Part shown: positions 1 to 7,417 of the stretch, piece after piece
Position numbering within the stretch: the stretch's first letter is position 1
Layout: each line of letters starts with the position of its first letter
Assembly: GCA_964398215.1 (NCBI GenBank)
Contig: CAYNNP010000186.1
Span: forward strand, 1-13,300
Reading direction: 5' to 3'
DNA length: 13,300 nt
Origin: CAYNNP01 sp964398215
Lineage (GTDB): Bacteria; Planctomycetota; Planctomycetia; Pirellulales; Pirellulaceae
The notes under the pieces: model-generated
Told to the model about the DNA's origin: nothing
Seen by the model: the letters and a program-made list of their open reading frames with translations, nothing else
Database searches by the model: none
Program-made: the position numbers and the translations under genes

Positions 1-24
1 TGTTCGACAAACGGCGCTGTTGTG

Positions 25-115
25 AAACCCTTTCAGGGTTTGCGTTGGTTGATTCAAAAAACGACCTGTGGTGCGCTGCGCGACCACAGGCTGTGTTGTT
101 AAACAGCTTCGCTGT
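25..115. repeat. Cluster of three adjacent palindromes
   Basis: Three hairpins lie within 91 bases. Arms 25-31 and 35-41 (AAACCCT/AGGGTTT) leave a 3-base loop. Arms 65-72 and 83-90 (CCTGTGGT/ACCACAGG) enclose 10 GC-rich bases. Arms 103-107 and 111-115 (ACAGC/GCTGT) leave a TTC loop. No long T run follows any of them, so simple intrinsic termination is not the obvious role. They resemble the dispersed intergenic palindromes I associate with Rhodopirellula-type genomes; that is recollection, not a search result. Confidence 0.6.
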
Positions 116-186
116 GGGATAATCACGTGCTTTCGAGCTTTTGGGCCAAGTAGTTGTGGGTAAAGACAAGGTTCCTACCGGTCAGA

Positions 187-223
187 ATGAGATTGCAGCG
201 AACCCGTAGGTATGAGATTGCAG
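187..223. repeat. 12-base direct repeat
   Basis: ATGAGATTGCAG occurs at 187-198 and again at 212-223, with starts 25 bases apart. It lies just before the GC-rich hairpin at 237-264 and may belong to the same repeat element. No gene is associated with it. Confidence 0.5.
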
Positions 224-236
224 TTGGGCACAAGAT

Positions 237-264
237 GTAGGCGGCCGGTGGGAACCGGCCCTAC
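237..264. repeat. GC-rich hairpin, GGCCGGT/ACCGGCC
   Basis: The inner stem is 243-249 paired with 254-260 (7 perfect base pairs) around a GGGA loop. It is extended by GTAG (237-240) with CTAC (261-264) across a two-base bulge at 241-242. No T run follows. It looks like a dispersed palindromic unit rather than a terminator. Confidence 0.6.
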
Positions 265-558
265 AAACTACAAACTGCGAAATCCGCGCGGCTCCGTAAT
301 CGACAAAACGCCAGGACGACCAAGGCTCGTGCTCGTCCCCTTTTCGTCAAACGCAAATATTGGTGGCAATTCTATGCCGAAGATGCCGATAAAAAGTGCA
401 GGGCATGTGGCAGCGTCTTGCTAGCTTTATGCGCCCAGGCAACCACGAAACGTCGCTCAGCTTTGTAGGTGGTCAATCAGCGTGATCCCACGATGCACTT
501 GGCACCAATTGACTACCAACCGAGCGCAAGTAACGCAACCGAAAACGAAAGTAGACTC

Positions 559-1731
559 ATGCGAATTTCTCAAGTCATCACACTTGGCCACGAACTCTAC
601 GGAGCCCAGAAACACGTCTTGGATCTTGCTACCGCGTTCAATGATGATGGTCATGATGTCATGGTCATGGTAGGAACCACCGGCAGGCTGACTGACCTGT
701 GTTCGGAAAGAGGCGTGCCTTGGCAGCAAATCGAATCCTTGCAGCGTTCGATTCGTCCATTGAAAGACTACCGCGCGTTTGCCGAATTGAAATCTGCGAT
801 GTCTGAATTCAAGCCTGACGTCGTGGCTTCGCATTCTAGCAAGAGCGGCATCATTGCTCGGCTGGTTTGCAACAAACTGGAAATCCCAAATACCTTCACA
901 GCACATGGTTGGTCTTTCGAGGACGGTGTGCCGCCGATGCGCCGGAAGATGTACAAAACCATCGAACGATTGGTCGGTCGAGTTTCTTGCAAGATCATCA
1001 CTGTCAGCGAGCTTGGCAAAGAGCTTGCAAACGAAAACAAGATCGTGCCACCCGAGAAGCTTGAAATGATCTACTACGGCACCGACGATGTTGGTTCGCA
1101 GTACCCCAAAGATCAGCAATCTACGTTCACGATGACGATGGCAGCTGGGTTCCGTGAACAGAAAGATCACGAAACGTTGGTGCATGCCTTGGCACGCGTC
1201 AAGGATCGACCATGGCAAATCAATTTCCTGGGCGACGGACCACTTCGGCCACAGATCGAAGCACTTGTGAACCAATACGGCATGCAGGACAAAGTTCACT
1301 TTCGGGGCATGGTTAACAACGTTCCGGAGTACATGGCGCAAACGGATCTGCTGGTCTTGATCACCAACTGGGAAGGCCTTCCAATTTCGACATTGGAGGG
1401 ACTGACATTCTCCTTGCCGGTCTTGGCGTCCGACGTTTCAGGAGTCCGAGAACAAGTCGTCGATGGATACAACGGTCTGACCGTGGGCCGCGGTGATGTT
1501 GACGATGTGGAACGTGCATTGAAAACAATTCTGGACCAACCGGAAAAACTTGCCGAGTACGGAAAGAACTCACGTGCGTTGTACGAACAGCACTTTACGC
1601 ACGAAGCGATGTACCGCGACACCAAGACGCTGTATCAGTCAATCATCGACAGCCATCGTGCAACAGGAAGCATTGTTCCGCCACCGCATCAAAAACGCGG
1701 TAGCCGAAAACGATCAGCAAGCGCCGCGTAA
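559..1731 (+). CDS. GT4-family glycosyltransferase (GT-B fold)
   Basis: This is a retaining glycosyltransferase of family 4, likely transferring a sugar from a nucleotide-sugar donor during exopolysaccharide or lipopolysaccharide synthesis at the cytoplasmic membrane face. From the chosen start it is 390 residues. The N-terminal Rossmann half opens with MRISQVIT and a HELYGAQKHVL segment, and carries HSSKSG at about 92-97. The C-terminal half carries GDGPLRP and the donor-site E-x7-E motif, EGLPISTLE, at 272-280, followed by LASDVSGVREQVVDG. The tail is basic and low in complexity. The frame stays open upstream to a GTG at 469, with an ATG at 493. I prefer 559 because family similarity starts there and residues 1-30 of the longer form look unstructured, but no start has a clear ribosome site. 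The sugar specificity cannot be told. No other polysaccharide genes adjoin it. Confidence 0.88.
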   Translation: MRISQVITLGHELYGAQKHVLDLATAFNDDGHDVMVMVGTTGRLTDLCSERGVPWQQIESLQRSIRPLKDYRAFAELKSAMSEFKPDVVASHSSKSGIIARLVCNKLEIPNTFTAHGWSFEDGVPPMRRKMYKTIERLVGRVSCKIITVSELGKELANENKIVPPEKLEMIYYGTDDVGSQYPKDQQSTFTMTMAAGFREQKDHETLVHALARVKDRPWQINFLGDGPLRPQIEALVNQYGMQDKVHFRGMVNNVPEYMAQTDLLVLITNWEGLPISTLEGLTFSLPVLASDVSGVREQVVDGYNGLTVGRGDVDDVERALKTILDQPEKLAEYGKNSRALYEQHFTHEAMYRDTKTLYQSIIDSHRATGSIVPPPHQKRGSRKRSASAA

Positions 1732-2054
1732 CCCGGCGAGACACCGACGGACAGGCGGATCACAGCCGATCCAGCCGTCTGCGGTAAACCTGTGTACGAA
1801 CGTACTACTGCCCAGCGTTGCGGGCCTCCAAGGTGGGCTTTTCATTGCCGTATTGGTGGCCAAAGCCCGAATCTCCGTGCCGCTTTGGCTGGAAACTCTG
1901 GTGCGTTCCCGTTTCGCGTTAGGCGCCATTTGGGCAATGGAACGTGACAAACAACAAATTCGTAATTCGCGAAAGCCAGAAAAAGGAAACCCTGGGTTTA
2001 TTTCAAATGGGAGAATGTTTTTAATAGCGTTGCCCGTACTATAAACGTAACGCC
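1732..2054. other. Gap with alternative stem-loops
   Basis: No convincing gene is seen; the open frames crossing this gap have no recognisable motifs and one begins inside the glycosyltransferase gene. Two 7-bp stems share bases: 1835-1841 with 1862-1868 (GGGCTTT/AAAGCCC) and 1860-1866 with 1882-1888 (CCAAAGC/GCTTTGG), so only one can form at a time. A palindrome AAACCC-T-GGGTTT lies at 1987-1999, about 55 bases before the next start codon. A promoter for the phosphatase is expected here but none is clear. Confidence 0.45.
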
Positions 2055-2591
2055 ATGATCAAAAAATCGACAGACGACTTTCCCGACGAATACCTCACCT
2101 TGATTCTTATGCGCCATGCAAAGAGTGATTGGTCCGATACGTCGCTGTCTGATCATGAACGGCCACTCAACCGCCGAGGACGCAAGGATTCGACGCGGAT
2201 GGCCGACTGGATGATTGAAAATGACTTGGTCCCCGATCTGGTCTTGTGCTCCACATCCAGCAGAACTCGCGCGACCGTCGAAATCATGCTGGACATCTGG
2301 GATTCGGAGCCAGACGTCGTTCATCACGAAAATCTGTACTTGGCGAGCCAGGATGAGATCTTGCGCGAGGTTCGTACTTGTGGTGTGGACTGCGACCGAA
2401 TCATGGTCGTCGCGCACAATCCAGGGATCTCACACACCGCTTCGATGTTTGCCGAAAAATCGATTGAGATGCCGACGGCGTGTGTGTCCGCTTTTGATTT
2501 GGCGACCGACGATTGGCAGAATGCCGGAGAAGAAATTGATCGTCGCTTTCGAGTACTGATGCGGCCAAAGCTACTGTCCTCAGAGTCGTAG
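2055..2591 (+). CDS. SixA-like phosphohistidine phosphatase
   Basis: This is a histidine-phosphatase-superfamily protein of the SixA type. Known members remove phosphate from phosphohistidine, for example on His-containing phosphotransfer domains or PTS proteins, in the cytoplasm. It has 178 residues against roughly 160 for E. coli SixA, the excess being a short N-terminal extension. The catalytic signature is LMRHAKS, with R20 and the phosphate-accepting H21. The following ERPLNRRGR segment, the SSRTRAT segment and the second catalytic histidine in VVAHNPGIS fit the family. There is no signal peptide or membrane segment. The stop codon is 7 bases before the phosphoesterase start, so the two are probably co-transcribed and translationally coupled. 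The partner protein is unknown; a general small-molecule phosphatase is possible. Confidence 0.85.
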   Translation: MIKKSTDDFPDEYLTLILMRHAKSDWSDTSLSDHERPLNRRGRKDSTRMADWMIENDLVPDLVLCSTSSRTRATVEIMLDIWDSEPDVVHHENLYLASQDEILREVRTCGVDCDRIMVVAHNPGISHTASMFAEKSIEMPTACVSAFDLATDDWQNAGEEIDRRFRVLMRPKLLSSES

Positions 2592-2598
2592 TTAGCTG

Positions 2599-3765
2599 AT
2601 GCAAGGGTTCTATTGGACGGTTGTCTTGCTGGCCATTTTGGTCGGCCACGCGGGATTGCACGTTGCAATGTACAACCGCCTGAATTCGTTTGGGTTCAAA
2701 CGCAAACCCGTCAAGGTCATCAGTAAGGTCCTGTTCTTTACGATGATCTTCGTGCCAATCGTTTTCGCCGCAGTCTACTTTGGCCAGCTCAAGTCGATGC
2801 TGACGGGCAACCCAGACTGGAAGTTGCCGTCACCTATCAGAGCGTACGGTTGGGTTTGCTTGATCGCTTGGTTGGTACTTGGGATTCCCTGGATCGTTTG
2901 GCGTCCACTGCTTGGGCTGGAATGGATTCGCATTCCGCGCCGAATTCGAGTCACTGATGTTCAAGCGGAAGCAAACAATCCACTTTCATTGTCTTCACGA
3001 TCTCGTGTGCTTTCTCGATTTCCTGGAAACCAAATCTACACTTTGGCTGCCGAAGAATTGACACTGCCGGTCGCCGGTTTGCCAAGGAAACTTGATGGAT
3101 ATCGGATCGCGCACTTGTCGGATATTCATTTGACTGGTCATGTTCACGGCGATTACACCAAGCACGTTGTGCAAGTGGCAAACCAGTGGCAGCCGGACAT
3201 GATGGTGCTGACCGGTGACATCATCGACAAACTTGAATGTGTGGATTGGTTGCATGAAATTTTTTCGCCAGCCAAAGCGAACGATGGCTGCTACTTTGTA
3301 TTGGGTAACCACGACAAACGAATTCCGGATCCAGGATTGACGCGCGATGCAATGACCGCCGCTGGTTGGACGGATTTGGGTGGCAAAGTCATCCGAACAG
3401 AACTCGCGGGCACATCCGTTTCGTTGCTTGGAAACGAGCATCCGTGGTTTTCTCGGCCGAGCGAGGTTCCACAAGACGCAGACTTCCGCATCCTGCTCAG
3501 CCATAGTCCCGACCAGCTACCATGGGCTCGCAAACACAATGTGAACCTCATGTTCGCTGGCCACACGCACGGCGGGCAAGGTCGGTTGCCAATCATCGGG
3601 CCGATTCTCAGCCCCAGCATTCACGGCAGTCGTTATGCCTCGGGAGACTTTTACAAATCTCCGACAACGATGCACGTTTCGCGGGGTCTAAGCGGAACCC
3701 ATTTGATGCGAATCAATTGTCGACCCGAGCTGTCGCTGTTGACCTTGAAGTCGCCGACAGCTTGA
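2599..3765 (+). CDS. Membrane-anchored calcineurin-like metallophosphoesterase
   Basis: This is a YkuE/YaeI-like metal-dependent phosphoesterase; characterised relatives act on lipid or envelope phosphates. It has 388 residues. The first third contains three hydrophobic segments at about 3-24, 44-62 and 82-101. The catalytic domain starts near residue 150 and has all five metal-binding blocks: DIH (D175, H177), GDIID (D207), GNHD (N237, H238), H302 in LLSHSPD, and GHTHGG (H322, H324). All the expected ligands are present, so an active dinuclear-metal enzyme is likely. No clear ribosome site precedes the ATG, which fits coupling to the phosphatase upstream. The substrate is unknown; a lipid or cell-wall phosphoester is an inference from the membrane anchor. 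Confidence 0.87.
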   Translation: MQGFYWTVVLLAILVGHAGLHVAMYNRLNSFGFKRKPVKVISKVLFFTMIFVPIVFAAVYFGQLKSMLTGNPDWKLPSPIRAYGWVCLIAWLVLGIPWIVWRPLLGLEWIRIPRRIRVTDVQAEANNPLSLSSRSRVLSRFPGNQIYTLAAEELTLPVAGLPRKLDGYRIAHLSDIHLTGHVHGDYTKHVVQVANQWQPDMMVLTGDIIDKLECVDWLHEIFSPAKANDGCYFVLGNHDKRIPDPGLTRDAMTAAGWTDLGGKVIRTELAGTSVSLLGNEHPWFSRPSEVPQDADFRILLSHSPDQLPWARKHNVNLMFAGHTHGGQGRLPIIGPILSPSIHGSRYASGDFYKSPTTMHVSRGLSGTHLMRINCRPELSLLTLKSPTA

Positions 3766-3891
3766 CGAGGTCTGACGAAGTACCGGGTTTTGGCGGCCGC
3801 TGATCGTAACTCGGGTTATCAATTCAGACCCAATGCGCTAGTTTGTGCGATCGACCAACCACATTTAATTTCGTTGCGAGACACCATTGTC

Positions 3892-4746
3892 ATGGAAGCT
3901 ATCCTTACCGCTCTTGGTCCCGACAGCACAGGTTTGGCAGACCCGATTATCCATCACGTGACGGGCCGCGGCGCTCGGATATCGGAAATCCAAATGTACG
4001 ATCATGACGAAGAACAGATCTTTGCCATGTTGTGCAGAATCAATATCGAACCATCGGAGTTTGGTCCGCTTTCGGATGCGATGCGAGAAATCGGCGAACA
4101 CACAGGGCTGGCAATTCGCGTCTGGAGCAGCGAGCGACGAGCGCACCGACCGCGATTGGCGATTTGCTGCACGTACGTCGATCATACACCGCGAGCCGTC
4201 CTGCAATCGATCAAGGATGATGTGATCAACTCGGAAGCCGCCGTTATCATTTCCAACCGCAAGAAGCTCAAGACGCTGGCCGATGAATACGACGTTCCCT
4301 TTCGTTTGATCGGCGACGAAAAAGGCAAGGCGGATGATGCGCAAATGGTCAGCGTACTAGACGAATTCGATGTCGACTATGTGATCCTCGCGCGGTACAT
4401 GCAAATATTGCCTGCCAGTACATGTTGGCAATTTGCTGGCGGCCGGATTGTCAATCTGCACCATGGGCTGCTGCCCGGATTTCCAGGTTTCCGCCCGTAC
4501 CACGATGCTTACAATTCGCGAATGCTGACATTCGGCGCCACCTGTCACTTCATCATTCCCGAACTGGATGCGGGCAACCAAACGATCAATCAACGAACCT
4601 TTTCGGTCTTGCCAGGCACGCCGCTGGACGACGTGATCGCGCAAGGGGAATCGCAGAACGAACCACGTTGTTTGATCGAAGGCGTGCGAAGAGTTGTGGA
4701 CCGCGAGATCTGCCTTCGGTTCCATCGTGTCGTCGCGAGAACCTAA
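3892..4746 (+). CDS. purU: Formyltetrahydrofolate deformylase
   Basis: PurU hydrolyses 10-formyltetrahydrofolate to formate and tetrahydrofolate in the cytoplasm, balancing one-carbon pools and supplying formate for purine synthesis. From ATG 3892 it is 284 residues, the usual length for the family. An N-terminal ACT domain (about 1-80, starting AILTALGPDSTGLAD) is followed by the formyltransferase-fold domain. Catalytic residues are visible: N188 and H190 in VNLHHGLLPG, and D226 in PELDAG. The segment RPYHDAY is also typical. The frame is open further upstream to a TTG at 3790, but that extension has no family similarity, so the internal ATG is preferred. Oddity: the block after DAG reads NQTINQ, where the family usually has GPIIxQ. 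The ACT domain separates it from phosphoribosylglycinamide formyltransferase (PurN), which shares the catalytic fold. The stop codon lies within a terminator hairpin. Confidence 0.88.
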   Translation: MEAILTALGPDSTGLADPIIHHVTGRGARISEIQMYDHDEEQIFAMLCRINIEPSEFGPLSDAMREIGEHTGLAIRVWSSERRAHRPRLAICCTYVDHTPRAVLQSIKDDVINSEAAVIISNRKKLKTLADEYDVPFRLIGDEKGKADDAQMVSVLDEFDVDYVILARYMQILPASTCWQFAGGRIVNLHHGLLPGFPGFRPYHDAYNSRMLTFGATCHFIIPELDAGNQTINQRTFSVLPGTPLDDVIAQGESQNEPRCLIEGVRRVVDREICLRFHRVVART

Positions 4747-4767
4747 CGTCTCAGGTTCTCGGCGACG
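4731..4767. terminator. Hairpin between convergent purU and CBM9 genes
   Basis: A 14-bp stem pairs 4731-4744 with 4753-4767, with a single bulged G and an 8-base loop (4745-4752). The purU stop codon (4744-4746) sits at the stem-loop junction, so the left arm is coding. Only three T bases follow on the + strand. Its position between converging genes suggests a bidirectional terminator or a barrier to read-through. Confidence 0.65.
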
Positions 4768-4791
4768 TTTAACCAGTGCCCCGCCGCTGGG

Positions 4792-5532
4792 CTACTTTAG
4801 GATCAATGTTCCGAAGGTGCTGGCGTTTTCCCATGAATCGTCTTCGTCGTTATACCATTTTGCGACAGCCGATCGTGAGCCGTCCCCAGCGTCATCGTTG
4901 ACCTGGAGATCGAAGCCCATTTTCACACCAGACTTGAGCTTTACATGCGTGATCTTTAAAGCCATTTCGACGATGTAGCCGTTTTCTGTTTTGGCGGTCG
5001 CCGCTTTGCAAAAATCTTTGTTGTAACCGGTGCCTTGGCCGGACATCAGTCCTTTGAAGTTCACTCGGTACTGCCCGTCGTTGTCATCGTAGACGCTTGA
5101 TTTTTTGTTGTCCTGATCCAAGAACAATTCGACGGAATCATGTTCCCACGGATCAGCGCCGCCATCACTGAGCTTATCGTCAGTGACCTGCCACAGCGCG
5201 TACAACGTGTCTTGATCGTACATGACTTGAACCGTAGCGGTCGCCATGTCTTTTTCCTCAATCTGCACGATACCGTCGACAGGCTTCACAACCTTGAGCA
5301 TGGGAGCTTTTTTCCATGCGTCGTCGATTTTGCCATCGATCTTGGCGGCTCCAGAAATGGCTTTCGCAACTCCCGGCTCTTCCTTGGTCATCGTCTTGTC
5401 GGCCTTGGCCTCAGCCTCGTCTGCCTTTTGGCCACTGGGCTCCTTCACTGAGGGCTCATCTTTTTGATCTTGAGAAAAGGCTAGGTTTGACGTGCAAACG
5501 GCAATGGCAAACAGAATAGGAAGAATACGCAT
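4792..5532 (-). CDS. Secreted CBM9-like carbohydrate-binding protein
   Basis: This 246-residue protein has a Sec signal peptide (about 1-20, ending NLAFSQ) and then a highly charged Lys/Glu/Asp linker to about residue 57. The remainder is a CBM9-type beta-sandwich. Visible features are the AAKIDGKIDDAW opening, the ATVQVMYDQDTLYALWQVTD strand block, DSVELFLDQDN, GYIVEMALKI, FDLQVNDDAGDG and the closing FGTLILK. CBM9 domains were first described in xylanases, where they bind sugar chain ends; family members in planctomycetes and Bacteroidetes are often stand-alone. No catalytic domain is present, so it is probably a binding or envelope protein. It diverges from the esterase gene across a 196-base gap. 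The start is supported by the signal peptide; only a weak GAG lies 6 bases upstream. The ligand is unknown. Confidence 0.82.
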   Translation of the reverse strand: MRILPILFAIAVCTSNLAFSQDQKDEPSVKEPSGQKADEAEAKADKTMTKEEPGVAKAISGAAKIDGKIDDAWKKAPMLKVVKPVDGIVQIEEKDMATATVQVMYDQDTLYALWQVTDDKLSDGGADPWEHDSVELFLDQDNKKSSVYDDNDGQYRVNFKGLMSGQGTGYNKDFCKAATAKTENGYIVEMALKITHVKLKSGVKMGFDLQVNDDAGDGSRSAVAKWYNDEDDSWENASTFGTLILK

Positions 5533-5728
5533 TTTGAACTCACAGGCTCCGGTGGCAAAAAGATCATCTAAAATTCGATGACTGATAGGTTAATGGCAGA
5601 CCCAGGTTTGTTTAAGTCATTGAAGGACATTTCTGTAAAACTCAGCCTCGCTCTATCTTATCCCGCCGAGGGAAACAATAATAATGCGGCCCCGCCCACA
5701 AAACCCACCCGCCCAAGGAATCCCTCTG
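5533..5728. promoter_or_regulatory. Divergent promoter region, CBM9 protein and esterase
   Basis: These 196 bases lie between two outward-reading genes for secreted, sugar-related proteins, so promoters for both must lie here or very close by. No well-spaced -35/-10 pair stands out on either strand, and no clear operator palindrome was seen. The esterase has a good ribosome site, AAGGAA at 5715-5720, eight bases before its ATG. Confidence 0.4.
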
Positions 5729-7288
5729 ATGAAGAACACAGCCTTGCTGATCGCCGCGTTGTTCGCACTCTTGCCAACAGCCGACGCGAATGCAGAAATC
5801 AAACTTAGCAGCCTGTTTGGAAACCACATGGTACTGCAGCAGGAAAAACCCATCCGGATCTTTGGCACTGCTGCCGCTGGGGAAAAAGTCACCGCTGAGT
5901 TTGGCGGACAGGTGGCCAACGCAACTGCCGATGACAAGGGAAGCTTTCAAGTTGAACTGCCTGCGATGAAGGCCGATGGAAAGGCTCACACCTTGACCGT
6001 TTCCGGGTCCAACAAGATTACTTTCACTGACGTTTGGCTTGGTGAAGTTTGGCTTTGCTCGGGTCAATCGAATATGGAATGGAGCGTCCAAGCATCGAAC
6101 AACGCCAAGGAAGAGATTGCGGCCGCCAACCATCCGATGATTCGAGTCTTTAATGTCGGTGGGCACGTTCGCGGACCCAATTCTACGGACGACCCGCGCG
6201 GCACTTGGGCCGTTTGCTCGCCAACGTCGATTCCGCGTTTCACCGCTGTCGGATATTACTTTGGCCGCAAGTTGCAAAAAGAACTTGGCGTACCCGTGGG
6301 GCTAGTCGGGACCAATTGGGGCGGAACACGAATCGAACCGTGGACGCCCAAGGTTGGATTCAAATCGGTGCCGAACTTGAAAGACTACACTGCCAATCTG
6401 GAAAGCATTGACCCAGCATCAAAGGCTGGGAAAGCACGCCACGAAAAGTACTTGGCCGACATGGAAAAATGGCTTGCAAAGGCTCGTGCAGAATTGGAAA
6501 ACGGCAAGGGCATCAACGCACCACCACGAATTTCACTTGAACCAAAATCCGGCGCGACTTGGATCTACAACGGGATGGTAACGCCTCTGATTCCGCTTAG
6601 CGTTCGAGGTGCGATTTGGTACCAAGGGGAATCCAACGCTGGGGACGGATTGCGATATGAGTACCTAAAAGAAGCATTGGTCAATGGTTGGCGAAACGTT
6701 TTCCAAAACGATGACATGTCGTTCTACTGGGTTCAGCTAGCCAACTTTCAACAGCCTAGCGACAAACCTGCTGGTGGTGGCTGGGGGCCAGTCCGCGAAG
6801 GCCAACGACGTGCGATGCGTGTTCCAAAAACGGGCATGGCAGTGATCATCGATATCGGTGCGGCCGGTGACATTCACCCTCGGAACAAACAGGACGTTGG
6901 CGCTCGCTTGGCACTTTGGGCGCTCGCGAAAGACTACGGCCAAGACATCGTCCATTCAGGCCCGTTGTACAAAAGTATGACTGTCAGCGATAACAAAATT
7001 GAACTTTCGTTTGATCATGTCGGTGGCGGTTTGATGACAGGCAAAAAAGAAGGCATGAAACCGGTTGTTGAAACGAAAGATCAGGAACTTGGTGAGTTTG
7101 CCATTCAATCCGGCGACAACACATGGCATTGGGCATCGGCAAAAATCGAAGGAGACAAGGTTGTCGTCTGGGCTGATGGTGTTGATGATCCCAAGAATGT
7201 TCGCTTTGCCTACCAGTCGAACCCCACCAAGTTCAACTTCTACAACAAGGCTGGTTTGCCAGCCTCGCCGTTTACAACGGAAAAGTAG
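5729..7288 (+). CDS. Sialate O-acetylesterase-type esterase (SASA family)
   Basis: This is an SGNH-fold carbohydrate acetylesterase. Relatives remove O-acetyl groups from sialic acid or from plant and algal polysaccharides outside the cytoplasm. From ATG 5729 it is 519 residues with a Sec signal peptide (MKNTALLIAALFALL, cleavage near ANA). Family blocks run in order: SLFGNHMVLQQ; LCSGQSNMEW with nucleophile S114; GLVGTNWGGTRIEPW; IWYQGESNAGDG around E301; and DIGAAGDIHPRNKQDVG with D381 and H383 of the catalytic triad or dyad. It looks intact and active. The frame opens 15 codons earlier at 5684, but AAGGAA at 5715-5720 and the signal peptide support the later ATG. It heads a + strand block with the FAD oxidoreductase, separated by a terminator-like hairpin. 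In this setting acetylated polysaccharide is a likelier substrate than sialic acid. Confidence 0.9.
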   Translation: MKNTALLIAALFALLPTADANAEIKLSSLFGNHMVLQQEKPIRIFGTAAAGEKVTAEFGGQVANATADDKGSFQVELPAMKADGKAHTLTVSGSNKITFTDVWLGEVWLCSGQSNMEWSVQASNNAKEEIAAANHPMIRVFNVGGHVRGPNSTDDPRGTWAVCSPTSIPRFTAVGYYFGRKLQKELGVPVGLVGTNWGGTRIEPWTPKVGFKSVPNLKDYTANLESIDPASKAGKARHEKYLADMEKWLAKARAELENGKGINAPPRISLEPKSGATWIYNGMVTPLIPLSVRGAIWYQGESNAGDGLRYEYLKEALVNGWRNVFQNDDMSFYWVQLANFQQPSDKPAGGGWGPVREGQRRAMRVPKTGMAVIIDIGAAGDIHPRNKQDVGARLALWALAKDYGQDIVHSGPLYKSMTVSDNKIELSFDHVGGGLMTGKKEGMKPVVETKDQELGEFAIQSGDNTWHWASAKIEGDKVVVWADGVDDPKNVRFAYQSNPTKFNFYNKAGLPASPFTTEK

Positions 7289-7330
7289 TCCGCCTGCAAC
7301 AACATGCTTGCACCGGATTCATGATTCAAT

Positions 7331-7380
7331 GCGTATCGTTCACTCGCTGGCAGTTTCCAGCGAGTCGATGCGCCATTTTT
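7331..7380 (+). terminator. Strong intrinsic terminator or attenuator before the FAD gene
   Basis: The inner stem is 7342-7350 paired with 7357-7365 (ACTCGCTGG/CCAGCGAGT, 9 perfect base pairs, loop CAGTTT). It extends through 7331-7338 with 7366-7373 (8 base pairs including one G-T wobble) across a 3-base bulge. CA and then five T bases (7376-7380) follow. This is a textbook Rho-independent shape on the + strand. Only 37 bases separate the T run from the FAD gene start, so it may act as a leader attenuator rather than only ending the esterase transcript. Confidence 0.78.
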
Positions 7381-7406
7381 CAAAGCACGACAAGAACCAC
7401 CAAATC

Positions 7407-7412
7407 AGGAGA
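7407..7412 (+). promoter_or_regulatory. Ribosome binding site deciding a TTG start
   Basis: AGGAGA lies five bases before the TTG at 7418. The next in-frame ATG (7439) would leave a signal peptide with no positive N-region and has no comparable site, so the TTG is the better start. Confidence 0.75.
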
Positions 7413-7417
7413 CTGAC

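Larger units (their letters stand above)
1..558. other. Gene-free left end with palindromes
   Basis: No convincing coding region is seen here. The first ~120 bases are open in two forward frames, but the conceptual peptides run straight through palindromes and look like translated repeat rather than protein. The stretch holds three palindromes (25-115), a 12-base direct repeat (187-198 and 212-223) and a long GC-rich hairpin (237-264). The last ~290 bases before the glycosyltransferase show no clear feature and no convincing promoter. Confidence 0.6.

Noticed and set aside
1..264. CRISPR array or origin of replication
   Set aside because: The repeats differ from each other, are not evenly spaced with unique spacers, and no DnaA-box cluster or cas gene is visible.
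212..424. 70-codon open frame on the + strand
   Set aside because: It runs through the GC-rich hairpin and the second copy of the direct repeat, has no recognisable motif and no ribosome site.
469..558. GTG start giving a 30-residue longer glycosyltransferase
   Set aside because: The extension has no family similarity and no ribosome site. An ATG at 493 is also possible, so the start remains uncertain.
640..672. Run of ATGATG/GTCATG-like repeats
   Set aside because: It encodes the NDDGHDVMVMV stretch of the glycosyltransferase, an ordinary Rossmann-fold strand; the repetition follows from codon use.
457..1341. 294-codon open frame on the - strand
   Set aside because: It lies opposite the glycosyltransferase, whose family motifs are clear; the antisense protein is rich in His, Cys and Arg and has no motif.
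1550..2044. 164-codon + strand and 78-codon - strand (1714-1950) open frames
   Set aside because: The first starts inside the glycosyltransferase in another frame. Both are of low-quality composition, span palindromes and match nothing I recognise.
2017..2045. Possible promoter with TATAAA at 2040-2045 before the SixA-like gene
   Set aside because: No acceptable -35 hexamer at the right spacing, and the start codon would follow almost immediately.
3790..3891. TTG start giving a 34-residue longer PurU
   Set aside because: The ACT domain starts right after the ATG at 3892, and the shorter form has the usual family length.
5642..6277. 211-codon open frame on the - strand
   Set aside because: It lies opposite the N-terminal half of the esterase, whose signal peptide and GQSNM motif are clear.
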